From positions 1,116,001-1,180,000 of the forward strand of contig NZ_CP028129.1 of assembly GCF_004011095.1 (NCBI RefSeq): a stretch of 64,000 nucleotides of DNA, given 5' to 3'. Below, in pieces: positions 49,944 to 59,656 of this stretch (position 1 is its first letter; every line of letters begins with the position of its first letter). Both the position numbers and the translations under genes were made by a program. This DNA is from Rathayibacter rathayi (GTDB lineage Bacteria; Actinomycetota; Actinomycetes; Actinomycetales; Microbacteriaceae). The notes beneath the pieces are model-generated. The model did no database searches and had not been told where the DNA came from. It saw only the letters and a program-made list of their open reading frames with translations.

Positions 49944-51362
49944 ATGTCAGACATCCTGATCGACCGCCCCGAGCTTGAGAGCCTAGGCGTCTACGAGTTC
50001 GGCTGGTCCGACTCGGACTCCGCCGGAGCCTCTGCACGCCGCGGCATCTCGCCCGAGGTCGTCTCCGACATCTCCGCGCTCAAGAGCGAGCCCGCCTGGA
50101 TGCGCGACCGCCGCATGAAGGCACTGAAACTCTTCGAGCGCAAGCCGATGCCCACATGGGGCGCCGACCTGTCGGACATCGACTTCGACAACATCAAGTA
50201 CTTCGTCCGCTCCACGGAGAAGCAGGCACAGACCTGGGATGACCTCCCCGACGACATCAAGAACACCTACGAGAAGCTCGGCATCCCCGAGGCGGAGCGT
50301 CAGCGCCTCGTCGGTGGCGTTGCGGCCCAGTACGAGTCCGAGGTCGTCTACCACCAGATCCGCGAGGACCTGGAGGAGCAGGGCGTCATCTTCATGGACA
50401 CGGATACGGCACTGCGCGAGCACCCCGAGATCTTCGAGGGGTACTTCGGCACCGTCATCCCGGCGGGCGACAACAAGTTCGCGGCGCTGAACACAGCGGT
50501 CTGGTCCGGCGGCTCGTTCGTCTACGTCCCGAAGGGCGTCCGCGTCGACATCCCACTACAGGCCTACTTCCGCATCAACACTGAGAACATGGGCCAGTTC
50601 GAGCGGACCCTGATCATCGCCGACGAGGGCAGCTATGTCCACTACATCGAGGGTTGCACCGCCCCAATCTACAAGTCGGACTCGTTGCACTCGGCCGTGG
50701 TCGAGATCATCGTGAAGAAGAATGCCCGCGTGCGCTACACGACGATCCAGAACTGGTCGAACAACGTCTACAACCTCGTCACCAAGCGTGCGATCGCGCA
50801 CGAGGGCGCGACGATGGAGTGGATCGACGGCAATATCGGCTCGAAGGTCACGATGAAGTACCCGTCGATCTTCCTGGTCGGCGAGCACGCCAAAGGCGAG
50901 ACGCTCTCGGTCGCGTTCGCGGGTCCCGGCCAGCACCAGGACGCCGGCGCGAAGATGGTCCACATGGCGCCGTACACGCAGTCGTCGATCGTCTCGAAGT
51001 CGATCGCCCGCGGCGGCGGCAGGGCCGGCTACCGCGGAGAGGTCCGGGTGGACGCCAATGCGCATCACTCGGCCAACACGGTGCGCTGCGACGCTCTCCT
51101 AGTCGACACGATCTCGCGCTCGGACACGTATCCGGCGATCGACATCCGCGTCGACGACGTGCAGCTGGGCCACGAGGCCACCGTGTCGAAGGTCAGCGAG
51201 GAGCAGCTCTTCTACCTGATGTCGCGCGGCCTGCCGGAGGACGAGGCGATGGCCATGATCGTCCGCGGCTTCATCGAGCCGATCGCGCGCGAGCTGCCCA
51301 TGGAGTACGCCCTCGAGCTGAACAAGCTCATCGAGATGGGGATGGAGGGCAGCGTCGGTTGA
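49944..51362 (+). CDS. sufB: Fe-S cluster assembly scaffold SufB
   Basis: The main scaffold subunit of the SufBC2D complex, on which Fe-S clusters are built. The 472-aa protein has the family core [39 protein letters not shown] and the C-terminal [20 protein letters not shown]. Start ATG 49944 follows ACGAGG. First gene of sufB-sufD-Rieske-sufC-sufT. Confidence 0.97.
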   Translation: MSDILIDRPELESLGVYEFGWSDSDSAGASARRGISPEVVSDISALKSEPAWMRDRRMKALKLFERKPMPTWGADLSDIDFDNIKYFVRSTEKQAQTWDDLPDDIKNTYEKLGIPEAERQRLVGGVAAQYESEVVYHQIREDLEEQGVIFMDTDTALREHPEIFEGYFGTVIPAGDNKFAALNTAVWSGGSFVYVPKGVRVDIPLQAYFRINTENMGQFERTLIIADEGSYVHYIEGCTAPIYKSDSLHSAVVEIIVKKNARVRYTTIQNWSNNVYNLVTKRAIAHEGATMEWIDGNIGSKVTMKYPSIFLVGEHAKGETLSVAFAGPGQHQDAGAKMVHMAPYTQSSIVSKSIARGGGRAGYRGEVRVDANAHHSANTVRCDALLVDTISRSDTYPAIDIRVDDVQLGHEATVSKVSEEQLFYLMSRGLPEDEAMAMIVRGFIEPIARELPMEYALELNKLIEMGMEGSVG

Positions 51363-51432
51363 CGCTCGCCTCCCCCCACGAAGGGGTGCCCGAACAGGGC
51401 GCCCCGCACCCATCGAAAGGAACCACCGCCTG

Positions 51433-52671
51433 ATGACGGTCCCCACGAGCGCCGCGATTCCCGAGATCGACGGCGCTGCTGCTGCCGCGCGCCTGGGCAT
51501 CCGTGCCCACTCCGACGGCGCGTTCACGCCCGTGCAGACGCGCTCCGAGCGCTTCGCGTCGGCCGACGTCGAGGCCTTCGAGGCTGTCACCGGACGCGAG
51601 ATCGCCTGGAAGCTCACGCCCGTGGCGCGCCTCGCTGTCCTCATCGACGGCACACTCGACGGTTCGCCCACGCCGATCGAGCACTCGACGGTAGAGGGCG
51701 TGGACGTCTCGTGGGTCGGCCGCGACGACGAGCGGATCGGCACCGCCGGTCTGCCCGAGGATCGTGCCGCCGCGAATGCCTGGTCGAGCTTCGAGAAGGC
51801 CCTCGTCGTGCGCGTTACTGGCGAAGACGAGAAGGTCGCGACCCTGGTCCGCGCCGGTCTCGGCTCGACTCCCCGCGCCGCGCACACGATCATCGAGTCA
51901 GCGCCCTACTCCCGCGCCGTCGTCGTGCTGCACAACGAGGGCGAGGCGACGCTCGCCGAGAACGTCGAGGTCTTGGTGGGCGAGGGCTCGCAGCTCACTG
52001 TCGTCACCGTGCAGGAGTGGGCCGACGACGCCCGTCACCTCGCCAACCACGTCATCCGCGTGGGACGCGACGCGAAGGTGAAGCACATCGTGGTCAGCCT
52101 CGGCGGATCTATCGTCCGGGTGAACCCCTCGGCTCACCTCGTCGAGCGCGGAGCCGACGGCGAACTCTTTGGCCTGTACTTCGCCGACGGCGGCCAGCAC
52201 CTCGAACAGCAGGTGTACGTCGACCACGACGCCCCCGACACTCGCAGCCGCGTGACCTATAAGGGCGCGCTGCAGGGCGAGGGCGCACGGACCGTTTGGA
52301 TCGGCGACGTGCTGATCCGCAACGGCGCGACCGGGACCGACAGCTACGAGCAGAATCGCAACCTGGTGCTCTCGGACGGCACGCGCGCCGACTCCATCCC
52401 GAACCTCGAGATCGAGACCGGCGACATCGCCGGAGCTGGCCACGCTTCTGCGACCGGCCGCTTCGACGACGAGCAGCTCTTCTACCTGCAATCGCGCGGC
52501 ATCCGCGAGGACGAGGCGCGCCGCCTGGTCGTGCGCGGCTTTCTCAGCGAAATCGTGCAGCAGATCAAGGTGGCCGAGCTCGAGGAGCGCCTGCAGCTCG
52601 CGATCGAGGCCGAGCTGGCCGGTAGCGCCGGTCAGACGGGATCCTCACGCGGAGCGGCGGTCACCGCATGA
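51433..52671 (+). CDS. sufD: Fe-S cluster assembly protein SufD
   Basis: The second scaffold subunit, paralogous to SufB. The 412-aa protein shares the beta-helix core (GAARTVWIGDVLIR-like segment GEGARTVWIGDVLIR, then LVLSDGTRADSIPNLEIETG) and the late QSRGIREDEARRLVVRGF. ATG 51433 follows GAAAGGA. Its stop overlaps the next gene (ATGA at 52668-52671). Confidence 0.95.
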   Translation: MTVPTSAAIPEIDGAAAAARLGIRAHSDGAFTPVQTRSERFASADVEAFEAVTGREIAWKLTPVARLAVLIDGTLDGSPTPIEHSTVEGVDVSWVGRDDERIGTAGLPEDRAAANAWSSFEKALVVRVTGEDEKVATLVRAGLGSTPRAAHTIIESAPYSRAVVVLHNEGEATLAENVEVLVGEGSQLTVVTVQEWADDARHLANHVIRVGRDAKVKHIVVSLGGSIVRVNPSAHLVERGADGELFGLYFADGGQHLEQQVYVDHDAPDTRSRVTYKGALQGEGARTVWIGDVLIRNGATGTDSYEQNRNLVLSDGTRADSIPNLEIETGDIAGAGHASATGRFDDEQLFYLQSRGIREDEARRLVVRGFLSEIVQQIKVAELEERLQLAIEAELAGSAGQTGSSRGAAVTA

Positions 52672-52997
52672 GCAACGCCGCGATGATCTGCTCTGTCTCC
52701 GAACTGATCCCCAACCAGGCCATGCGCGTAGAGGTCGACGGCATCGCGATCGCGGTCGTGCAGGACTCTACGGGCGAGATCCACGCGATCGGGGACACCT
52801 GCACGCACGGCGAGATCTCGCTGTCCGAAGGCTTCGTCGAGGGTGACAGCCTCGAGTGCTGGGCGCACGGCTCTCAGTTCTCGCTCCGCACCGGAACCCC
52901 CCTGAACCTCCCGGCCTATGAGCCGGTCCCCGTCTTCGTCGTCGAGATCATCGACGGCGACGTCTACATCGACCCGACCGTCACGAAGGAAGTCTGA
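52668..52997 (+). CDS. Rieske-type [2Fe-2S] ferredoxin in the suf operon
   Basis: A 109-aa single-domain Rieske protein. The cluster ligands are Cys45-x-His47 and Cys64-x-x-His67 (DTCTHGEISLSEG ... ECWAHGSQFSLRTG), the pattern of non-heme dioxygenase ferredoxins. It sits between sufD and sufC and overlaps sufD by 4 nt. A position within the assembly operon suggests electron supply to, or a role as acceptor in, cluster assembly; this is inference. Such a gene is recurrent in actinobacterial suf operons. Confidence 0.92.
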   Translation: MSNAAMICSVSELIPNQAMRVEVDGIAIAVVQDSTGEIHAIGDTCTHGEISLSEGFVEGDSLECWAHGSQFSLRTGTPLNLPAYEPVPVFVVEIIDGDVYIDPTVTKEV

Positions 52998-53759
<762 letters not shown>

Positions 53760-53761
53760 TC

Positions 53762-54094
53762 GTGGCGATCACCACTCTCGATCCGTCCCTCTTCGACCAG
53801 GTCGAGGAGGCGCTCAAGGACGTCATGGACCCCGAGCTCGGGGTGAACGTGGTCGACCTGGGCCTGATCTACGACCTGGGCTGGGACGACGAGAACGATG
53901 CTCTGGTCATCCACATGACTCTCACCTCGGCGGGGTGCCCGCTGACCGATGTGCTCGAGGAACAGACCGCAGAGTCGCTCGACGGCATTGTCGAAGCGTT
54001 CAGAATCAATTGGGTCTGGATGCCGCCGTGGGGTCCCGAGCGGATCACGGAAGACGGCCGCGACATGATGCGGGCGCTCGGCTTCTCGATCTAG
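53762..54094 (+). CDS. sufT: MIP18/DUF59 Fe-S assembly factor (SufT-like)
   Basis: A 110-aa DUF59 protein involved in maturing Fe-S proteins. The conserved DPELGVNVVDLGLIYDL (about 23-39) and the essential cysteine Cys59 in TSAGCPLTDVLEEQ are present. GTG 53762 lies 2 nt after sufC. No sufS or sufU follows, unlike the common actinobacterial order sufB-D-C-S-U-T, so the cysteine desulfurase must be encoded elsewhere. Confidence 0.9.
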   Translation: MAITTLDPSLFDQVEEALKDVMDPELGVNVVDLGLIYDLGWDDENDALVIHMTLTSAGCPLTDVLEEQTAESLDGIVEAFRINWVWMPPWGPERITEDGRDMMRALGFSI

Positions 54095-54108
54095 AGGCCG
54101 GACTGCGT

Positions 54109-54140
54109 AAGGGCTGGGAGGATGATTTCTCCCGGCCCTT
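54109..54140. terminator. Bidirectional terminator between sufT and bioY
   Basis: A 12-bp stem, AAGGGCTGGGAG (54109-54120) with CTCCCGGCCCTT (54129-54140), one T-G pair, an 8-nt loop; it starts 15 nt after the sufT stop and lies between convergent genes. Confidence 0.82.
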
Positions 54141-54147
54141 CGGCTGT

Positions 54148-54777
54148 TCAGCCGCGACGCTTCACCAGGGCGTCCGCGCCGCGCCAGGCCACCGGCAGGA
54201 GAACAGCGGCAATCACCGCCTTGACCGCTCCGCCGATCAGGAACGGGTAGAAGCCACCGACGAGGGTCGACTGCACATCGCTCGGGTAGCCGAGGGCGTG
54301 CAGGCTCACCGCGAGCCAGGGGAGACCGACGGCGAAGACGACCAGCGAGCCGCCGATGAAGGTCGCCAGTGCCTTCAGGAAGACGCGCTCCCACGACCGC
54401 TCCGACAGCCAACCGACGACAGCTGCCGAGAGCACGAAGCCGACGACGTATCCGAAGCTCGGTGATGCAGCGGCCGCGAGACCGGTGGAGTGCCCACCGT
54501 CGGCCTGCGGGGCGTACACGGGCAGGCCGACCAGGCCGAGGACGAGGTAGAGGGCCAGCGACGACGCACCGCGTACTGCACCGAGCGTCGAGCCGACCAG
54601 CAGCACGGCCAATGTCTGTCCCGTGACCGGCACCGGCCACATCGGGACGGTGATCTGCGCCAGACCCGCGGTCACGGCGGCACCGCCGATGACGAGGGCC
54701 AGATCGGTCGCGAGTGATCGCGTAACGAGTGTGTCGGCGAGCACCGGCCGAGTCTGCCCGAGCGAGAGTGTGGACAT
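54148..54777 (-). CDS. bioY: Biotin transporter BioY
   Basis: The substrate-binding membrane component of biotin uptake. The 209-aa protein has about six helices and the conserved GLAQITVPMWPVPVTGQTLA and LGLVGLPVYAPQADGG segments. TTTGGAGGACCC precedes ATG 54777. The energising BioM/BioN genes are not adjacent, so it either works alone or shares an ECF module from elsewhere. Confidence 0.93.
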   Translation of the reverse strand: MSTLSLGQTRPVLADTLVTRSLATDLALVIGGAAVTAGLAQITVPMWPVPVTGQTLAVLLVGSTLGAVRGASSLALYLVLGLVGLPVYAPQADGGHSTGLAAAASPSFGYVVGFVLSAAVVGWLSERSWERVFLKALATFIGGSLVVFAVGLPWLAVSLHALGYPSDVQSTLVGGFYPFLIGGAVKAVIAAVLLPVAWRGADALVKRRG

Positions 54778-54864
54778 GGGTCCTCCAAAGATCGGCCGCA
54801 GTGCGACGACGGTAGGGAAGCGCTGAGGAGACACGGAGGTCGATCCGCCCGGCGGCGCAGCATT

Positions 54865-54870
54865 TATACT
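54865..54870 (+). promoter_or_regulatory. -10 box of the ABC-F gene
   Basis: TATACT, giving a ~70-nt leader to GTG 54949; no clear -35. Confidence 0.45.
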
Positions 54871-54948
54871 AGGGGGCTGCCGTATTGCGGCCTCTTGCCT
54901 CATCCCTGACGAACCGAGCGCCATTTCTTGGCGGGAACGGACAGAATT

Positions 54949-56547
54949 GTGCTCAGCGTGCACGACCTCGAACTCAGAGTCGGCGCCCGACTCCTGATGG
55001 AGAACGTCTCCTTCCGGGTCGGTGACGGCGATAAGGTCGGCCTCGTTGGCCGCAATGGGGCGGGGAAGACAACGCTGACGAAGGTCCTCGCGGGCGACCT
55101 GATCGCCTCGAAGGGCACGATCGACCGCGGTGGCGAGATCGGCTACCTGCCGCAGGACCCACGCTCCGGCGACCCGGACGAGTTGGCGCGGACTCGCATC
55201 CTCGACGCCCGCGGGCTGGGGCAGCTCGTGCTCGGCATGCAGGAGTCGACGATCGCGATGTCGAGCAGCGACGCCTCCGTCAGCGCGGCCGGCATGAAGA
55301 AGTACGGCACCCTCACCGACCGCTTCCTGGCGCTGGGCGGGTACGCGGCGGAGGCGGAGGCCGCGTCCATCGCGAGTAACCTCAACCTGCCCGACCGGAT
55401 CCTCGAGCAGCCGCTGAAGACGCTCTCCGGTGGCCAGCGCCGCCGGATCGAGCTCGCGCGCATCCTGTTCTCGGATGCCAGCACGCTCATCCTCGACGAG
55501 CCGACCAACCACCTCGACGCGGATTCGGTGGTCTGGCTTCGGGAGTTCCTCAAGAACTATCGCGGCGGTTTCATCGTGATCAGTCACGACATCGAGCTCG
55601 TCGGCGAGACCGTGAACCGCGTCTTCTACCTCGACGCCAACCGCCAGGTCATTGACGTCTACAACATGAACTGGAAGAACTACCAGCGCCAGCGCGCCGC
55701 CGACGAGGAGCGCCGCAAGAAGGAGCGCGCGAACGTCGAGAAGAAGGCGGGCGCACTTCAGCTCCAGGCCGCGCGATTCGGAGCCAAGGCCTCCAAGGCC
55801 GCGGCCGCGCACCAGATGGTCGCCCGCGCCGAGAAGATGCTCAGCGGCCTCGAGGAGGTGCGCGCGGTGGATCGCGTCGCCAAGCTGCGCTTCCCGACTC
55901 CGATGGCCTGCGGCCGCACCCCGCTGCACGCCGAGAACCTGTCGAAGAGCTACGGCTCGCTCGAGATCTTCACCGCCGTCGACCTCGCGATCGACCGAGG
56001 CTCGAAGGTCGTCATCCTGGGGCTGAACGGTGCGGGCAAGACCACGCTGCTGCGGATCCTCGGCGGTGTCGACCAGCCCGATACCGGCGTGATCGAGGCC
56101 GGGCATGGACTGCGGATCGGCTACTACGCACAGGAGCACGAGACGATCGACGTCAAGCGCTCAGTGCTGGAGAACATGGTCTCGGCCAGCCCGAACCTCA
56201 CCGAGACCGAGGCGCGTCGGGTGCTGGGCTCGTTCCTGTTCACGGGGGACGACTCGCACAAGCCGGCGGGCGTGCTCTCGGGTGGAGAGAAGACCCGCCT
56301 CGCTCTCGCGATGATCGTCGTGTCGGGAGCGAACGTGCTGCTGCTCGACGAGCCCACCAACAACCTCGACCCGGCGAGCCGCGAGGAGATCCTGGACGCT
56401 CTGGCCCACTACGAGGGCGCGGTCGTTTTGGTTAGCCACGACGAGGGAGCCGTCGAGGCGCTGAACCCCGAGCGCGTCCTGATCATGCCCGAGGGCACCG
56501 AGGACCACTGGGCGGCCGACTACCTCGACCTGATCACGCTGGCCTGA
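54949..56547 (+). CDS. ABC-F family ATPase (translation factor type)
   Basis: A 532-aa protein with two ABC domains and no membrane part. Walker A sites are GRNGAGKTTL and GLNGAGKTTLL; signatures LSGGQRRRIEL and LSGGEKTRLAL; between them a basic, helical inter-domain linker (about 230-310, rich in Arg/Lys/Ala) as in ribosome-binding EttA/Uup-like proteins. GTG 54949 is preferred over TTG 54928 because homologues begin right at LSVHDLELRVGARLL and GGGAACGGA lies upstream. Its 3' end overlaps the convergent SURF1 gene by 28 nt. Whether it gives antibiotic protection is unknown. Confidence 0.92.
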   Translation: MLSVHDLELRVGARLLMENVSFRVGDGDKVGLVGRNGAGKTTLTKVLAGDLIASKGTIDRGGEIGYLPQDPRSGDPDELARTRILDARGLGQLVLGMQESTIAMSSSDASVSAAGMKKYGTLTDRFLALGGYAAEAEAASIASNLNLPDRILEQPLKTLSGGQRRRIELARILFSDASTLILDEPTNHLDADSVVWLREFLKNYRGGFIVISHDIELVGETVNRVFYLDANRQVIDVYNMNWKNYQRQRAADEERRKKERANVEKKAGALQLQAARFGAKASKAAAAHQMVARAEKMLSGLEEVRAVDRVAKLRFPTPMACGRTPLHAENLSKSYGSLEIFTAVDLAIDRGSKVVILGLNGAGKTTLLRILGGVDQPDTGVIEAGHGLRIGYYAQEHETIDVKRSVLENMVSASPNLTETEARRVLGSFLFTGDDSHKPAGVLSGGEKTRLALAMIVVSGANVLLLDEPTNNLDPASREEILDALAHYEGAVVLVSHDEGAVEALNPERVLIMPEGTEDHWAADYLDLITLA

Positions 56548-57404
56548 CGGGCGTCAAGCAGCTCGTCCTCGACCTCGGAGTCGCTCCGACCTCGACGGCG
56601 GCGACGCTGCTCGCGGCGCTCCTCGGCCGCGACCACCTCGGGATCGTCGGCATTGCGAATCCGATACTCGTGCCGGATCGCCCAGCCGAGCCCGCCGAAG
56701 CCCATCACCGCGAAGAGCACCCACTGAATGGCGTAGCTGATGTGTAGGCCCTCATCCGCGACCGGCTTGATCGCCGCGAGCGGGGGAGCGTCGAGTGGCG
56801 CGGGTACCTCGGCGATGAGCAGGCCGTAGGCCGCCGTGCGCAGGGGCTCGTCCAGCTGAGCCGACAGGTCGTCGAGCTGGACGGTGGCGATCTGACCGGC
56901 GGGTGCGGAGCGGCCGTCGATCCGCCCCTCCGCGGGCTTGAGGCGGGCGACGACGCTCACGTCGCCCACCGGCGGTGCAGGGACCGCGTCGGGGAAGTCC
57001 TGGGTCGAGCCGACCGGGATCCAGCCGCGGTCGACGACGAAGAGGCTGCCGTCGGCGAGGCGGAGGGGCGTCAGGACCTCGAAGCCGGGATTGCCGTTGT
57101 AAGGACGGTTGCGGACCAGCGTCTGCCCCTGCGTCTCATAGACGCCGCTGACTTCGACAGGGCGGTACTCGAGAGCATCGTCCCAGGTCGACTCGGCCGG
57201 GAGCAGGCCGTCGAGAGCGATCGGATCGGCGGTCCAGTTCGCCGTGACCAGCCGATTGGTCGAGGCGGCTTGATCCAGGCGCGCCATCTGCCAGCGTGAG
57301 AGCAGGATGCAGGCGAGAGCGAAGACGATCGCGAGGGCGAGGTAGCCGAACCAGCGGCGAGAGAGCACGAACCGCCAGGACGGCCGCGGCGCATTCGCGC
57401 TCAC
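56520..57404 (-). CDS. SURF1 family protein
   Basis: A 294-aa membrane protein that helps insert heme a into cytochrome oxidase. Two terminal membrane helices (about 18-37 and 222-243) bracket an extracytoplasmic domain, with the typical NRPYNGNPGFEVLTPL and VVDRGWIPVG. The C-terminal tail is long, basic and acidic (about 250-294). GTG 57404 overlaps the stop of the small gene upstream by 4 nt. Fits functionally with ctaA and ctaB 8 kb away. Confidence 0.9.
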   Translation of the reverse strand: MSANAPRPSWRFVLSRRWFGYLALAIVFALACILLSRWQMARLDQAASTNRLVTANWTADPIALDGLLPAESTWDDALEYRPVEVSGVYETQGQTLVRNRPYNGNPGFEVLTPLRLADGSLFVVDRGWIPVGSTQDFPDAVPAPPVGDVSVVARLKPAEGRIDGRSAPAGQIATVQLDDLSAQLDEPLRTAAYGLLIAEVPAPLDAPPLAAIKPVADEGLHISYAIQWVLFAVMGFGGLGWAIRHEYRIRNADDPEVVAAEERREQRRRRRGRSDSEVEDELLDARQASVIRSR

Positions 57405-57634
57405 AGCGCAGTTCCTCGATCAATCGTGTAAAGCGGCCGGACCTTGAGCGGGAAGTCCCGAGCCAGGAGAAACTCGCGCAGGAAGTCGAGGTGCTCGCCG
57501 CAGGCCAGCCAGGTCTTCTGGCGGTCCTCGTCGTGGATCTTCGGGTTCCGCCACTCCAGCGCGTAGGTCGCTGTCTTCGGGCAGCCCGCTCGTGAGCAGG
57601 CATGGGCGTCAGGAATCTGCCCGAGCGGGATCAC
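57401..57634 (-). CDS. Small conserved zinc-binding-like protein
   Basis: A 77-aa protein with Cys13, Cys18, Cys45 and His48 (ACSRAGCPKTATYALEW ... TWLACGEHLDFL), a probable zinc site. I recall it as a conserved actinobacterial protein next to SURF1, sometimes named acetone carboxylase without basis. It overlaps both neighbours by 4 nt (GTGA on each side), so DUF3099, this gene and SURF1 form one coupled unit. Function unknown. Confidence 0.82.
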   Translation of the reverse strand: MIPLGQIPDAHACSRAGCPKTATYALEWRNPKIHDEDRQKTWLACGEHLDFLREFLLARDFPLKVRPLYTIDRGTAL

Positions 57635-57969
57635 GGCCGTGCTCCCCGCGGGTCGCCGCCCTCAGAGCCGAACGGTGCCTCGGAGTCGGCGGCAGGGGGC
57701 GGCGGAACGGGACGGGAGAGAACGACCGCGCCGGGCCGCTCGACAGTGCCCCGCTCGCCCGCGCTGCCCACGTTCGCGAGCACGACGGCGAAGTAGGGGA
57801 GCACGACGGCTCCCATCGCGAAGAAGAGGAGCCACCAGCCGTGGGCGAAGAGCAGGCAGATCACGCAGAGCATCCGGATGCTCATCGCGATCGAGTACTT
57901 GATTACGCGGGAACGCCGCTCGGCGCTCGGCGACGGCGGTAGGGAGGTCAGAGTTTCGCGTGGTTTCAC
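57631..57969 (-). CDS. DUF3099 membrane protein
   Basis: A 112-aa protein with two membrane helices (about 24-43 and 46-66; MSIRMLCVICLLFAHGWWLL is typical of DUF3099) and a Pro-rich cytoplasmic tail. Start GTG 57969; a TAGGCT box lies 9 nt upstream (complement of 57979-57984), so the mRNA leader would be nearly absent. First gene of the unit ending in SURF1. Function unknown. Confidence 0.87.
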   Translation of the reverse strand: MKPRETLTSLPPSPSAERRSRVIKYSIAMSIRMLCVICLLFAHGWWLLFFAMGAVVLPYFAVVLANVGSAGERGTVERPGAVVLSRPVPPPPAADSEAPFGSEGGDPRGARP

Positions 57970-58099
57970 AGCCCCTCAAGCCTACGTCCCCGCGGGCAGG
58001 TGCGGACCGCGAGGACCGCATCCCGGAATCTGTTGCGCGACGCGCCTCTAGGATGTACGGGTCGCCCGGCGCCGCACGAGCGCCGGCAGGAGGGACACC

Positions 58100-58810
58100 A
58101 TGACCACGCCGCGCACCGTCCTCGTCACCGGGGGCAACCGGGGGATCGGCTTCGCCATCGCCCAGGAGTTCGTGGCCACCGGTCACCGTGTCGCCGTCAC
58201 GGCGCGCTCGGGCTCCGGCCCGGAGGGGTCGCTCACCGTCGTCGCGGATGTGACGGACACCGCCTCGATCGACGCCGCGTTCACGCAGGTCGAAGCCGAA
58301 CTCGGACCGGTCGACATCGTCGTGGCGAACGCGGGCATCAGTCGCGACACTCTGCTGCTGCGCATGTCCGAGGAGGACTTCACCTCCGTCATCGACACCA
58401 ACCTCACCGGGGCCTTCCGCGTCGTCAAGCGTGCGTCGAAGGGGATGCTGAAGCAGCGTTTCGGCCGCGTCATCCTCATCTCGAGCGTGGTCGGCCTCTA
58501 CGGGTCGCCCGGGCAGATCAATTACTCCTCGTCGAAGGCAGCGCTCGTGGGCTTTGCCCGCTCGCTCACCCGAGAGCTCGGCGCCCGCAACATCACCGCG
58601 AACGTCGTCGCTCCCGGTTTCATCGAAACCGACATGACCGCTGAGCTCTCTGCGGAGCAGCAGGCCGAGTACCGCACGAGCATCCCGCTCGCACGCTACG
58701 GCACGGCGACCGAGGTCGCGAAAGTCACCCGTTGGCTCACCAGCGACGAGGCGGCCTACATCTCGGGCGCCGTGATCCCGGTCGACGGTGGGCTCGGGAT
58801 GGGGCACTGA
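58100..58810 (+). CDS. fabG: 3-oxoacyl-ACP reductase / short-chain dehydrogenase
   Basis: Reduces 3-oxoacyl groups with NADPH in fatty-acid elongation. The 236-aa SDR has the cofactor motif TGGNRGIGFAIA, NAGISRDTLLL, the catalytic serine in ISSVVGLYGSPGQ and the YxxxK pair in NYSSSKAAL, with PGFIETDMT. ATG 58100 follows AGGAGGG; TAGGAT (about 58048) is a candidate -10. In actinobacteria the FabG1-type gene is often next to inhA; here it stands alone, divergent from DUF3099. Confidence 0.92.
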   Translation: MTTPRTVLVTGGNRGIGFAIAQEFVATGHRVAVTARSGSGPEGSLTVVADVTDTASIDAAFTQVEAELGPVDIVVANAGISRDTLLLRMSEEDFTSVIDTNLTGAFRVVKRASKGMLKQRFGRVILISSVVGLYGSPGQINYSSSKAALVGFARSLTRELGARNITANVVAPGFIETDMTAELSAEQQAEYRTSIPLARYGTATEVAKVTRWLTSDEAAYISGAVIPVDGGLGMGH

Positions 58811-58916
58811 CCGGTCCATTCGCGTCATTGCGCGTCCGCGTCGCAGACCGCTGCGAACGAGGTCGTTGCCCTCGGCCGTCGTCGAGGTGCGTTCGAACTC
58901 AGACGGACGGCTTCCT

Positions 58917-59656
58917 CTAGAACAGGTCCCAGACCTGAGAGGTGACGTTGAACGGCTCGTCGGAGAAGTACACGGTGTACTCGCCGACGACGATCCGGCG
59001 ATGAGGGGGCAGCAGGGTGGAGGCGCGCATCTCCTGGTCGTTGTTGTCATCGGTCGTGACGACGATCACCGTTGGGCCCTCGGCCTGGGCGAGCGCGTCG
59101 TAGTCAGGGTAACGACGTGGGAAAGGCTGCGACCGTGATCTCCTCGTCCGTGGACGCGGTCAGAGCGTAGCTGAGCCAGTAGTCGCCGTAGACGTGCTCG
59201 ACTCCACGACGCTCGAGGAGCGTGACGACAGGGGTGTAGTGGTCGTCGAATCGCTCCGATGTGTCCAGCCGGAAGCCCTCCGACCGGACCCAGACTCCGG
59301 ATGCCGTCAGCGCGGTCGCGAGCAGAACGGCGGCGATGGCGGCTGGGCGCCATCGCGAGAAGAGCCAGCCGCCGGCCGCCGATAAGGCCGGCAGCAGGAA
59401 GACGACGTACCGCACCGAGTCGGACCTCAGGTCGAGCCCTGCTCCCACGATGATCAGGGCGCTGAGCAGGATCGTGCCGGCGCCGATAAGGACAGCGGCG
59501 AGGCGGCGCCGAACGATGCCGACGACGAGGAGGCCGGTGATCGCCACGACAGCAATCCATCCGATGATCGAGTTCGTGGATTCGCTGCGCATGTCCTTGA
59601 ACGCCGCGACATCGACTTCCCGGCCACTGGCGAGCGACGGCAAGGCGAGACTGTCG
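58917..59656 (-). pseudogene. 5'-truncated, frameshifted membrane protein (glycosyltransferase-like C-terminal part)
   Basis: Going along the minus strand from about 59656, one frame reads four hydrophobic segments (IIGWIAVVAITGLLVVGIV, LAAVLIGAGTILLSALIIVG, YVVFLLPALSAAGGWLF, AIAAVLLATALTASGVWV) and then a soluble tail (GVEHVYGDYWLSYALTASTD). At a TTTCCC run (about 59118-59126) the frame shifts, and the tail continues PRRYPDYDALAQAEG to YTVYFSDEPFNVTSQVWDLF and a stop at 58917-58919. Removing one base from the run restores the frame. The N-terminal half is missing; the fragment starts at the serB stop. Layout resembles the C-terminal part of a polyprenyl-linked (PMT/GT-C type) glycosyltransferase; family uncertain. 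Confidence 0.62.

Noticed and set aside
52668..52997. Rieske gene as part of an aromatic-ring dioxygenase
   Set aside because: No oxygenase or reductase subunit is nearby; all neighbours are suf genes and the spacing is operonic.
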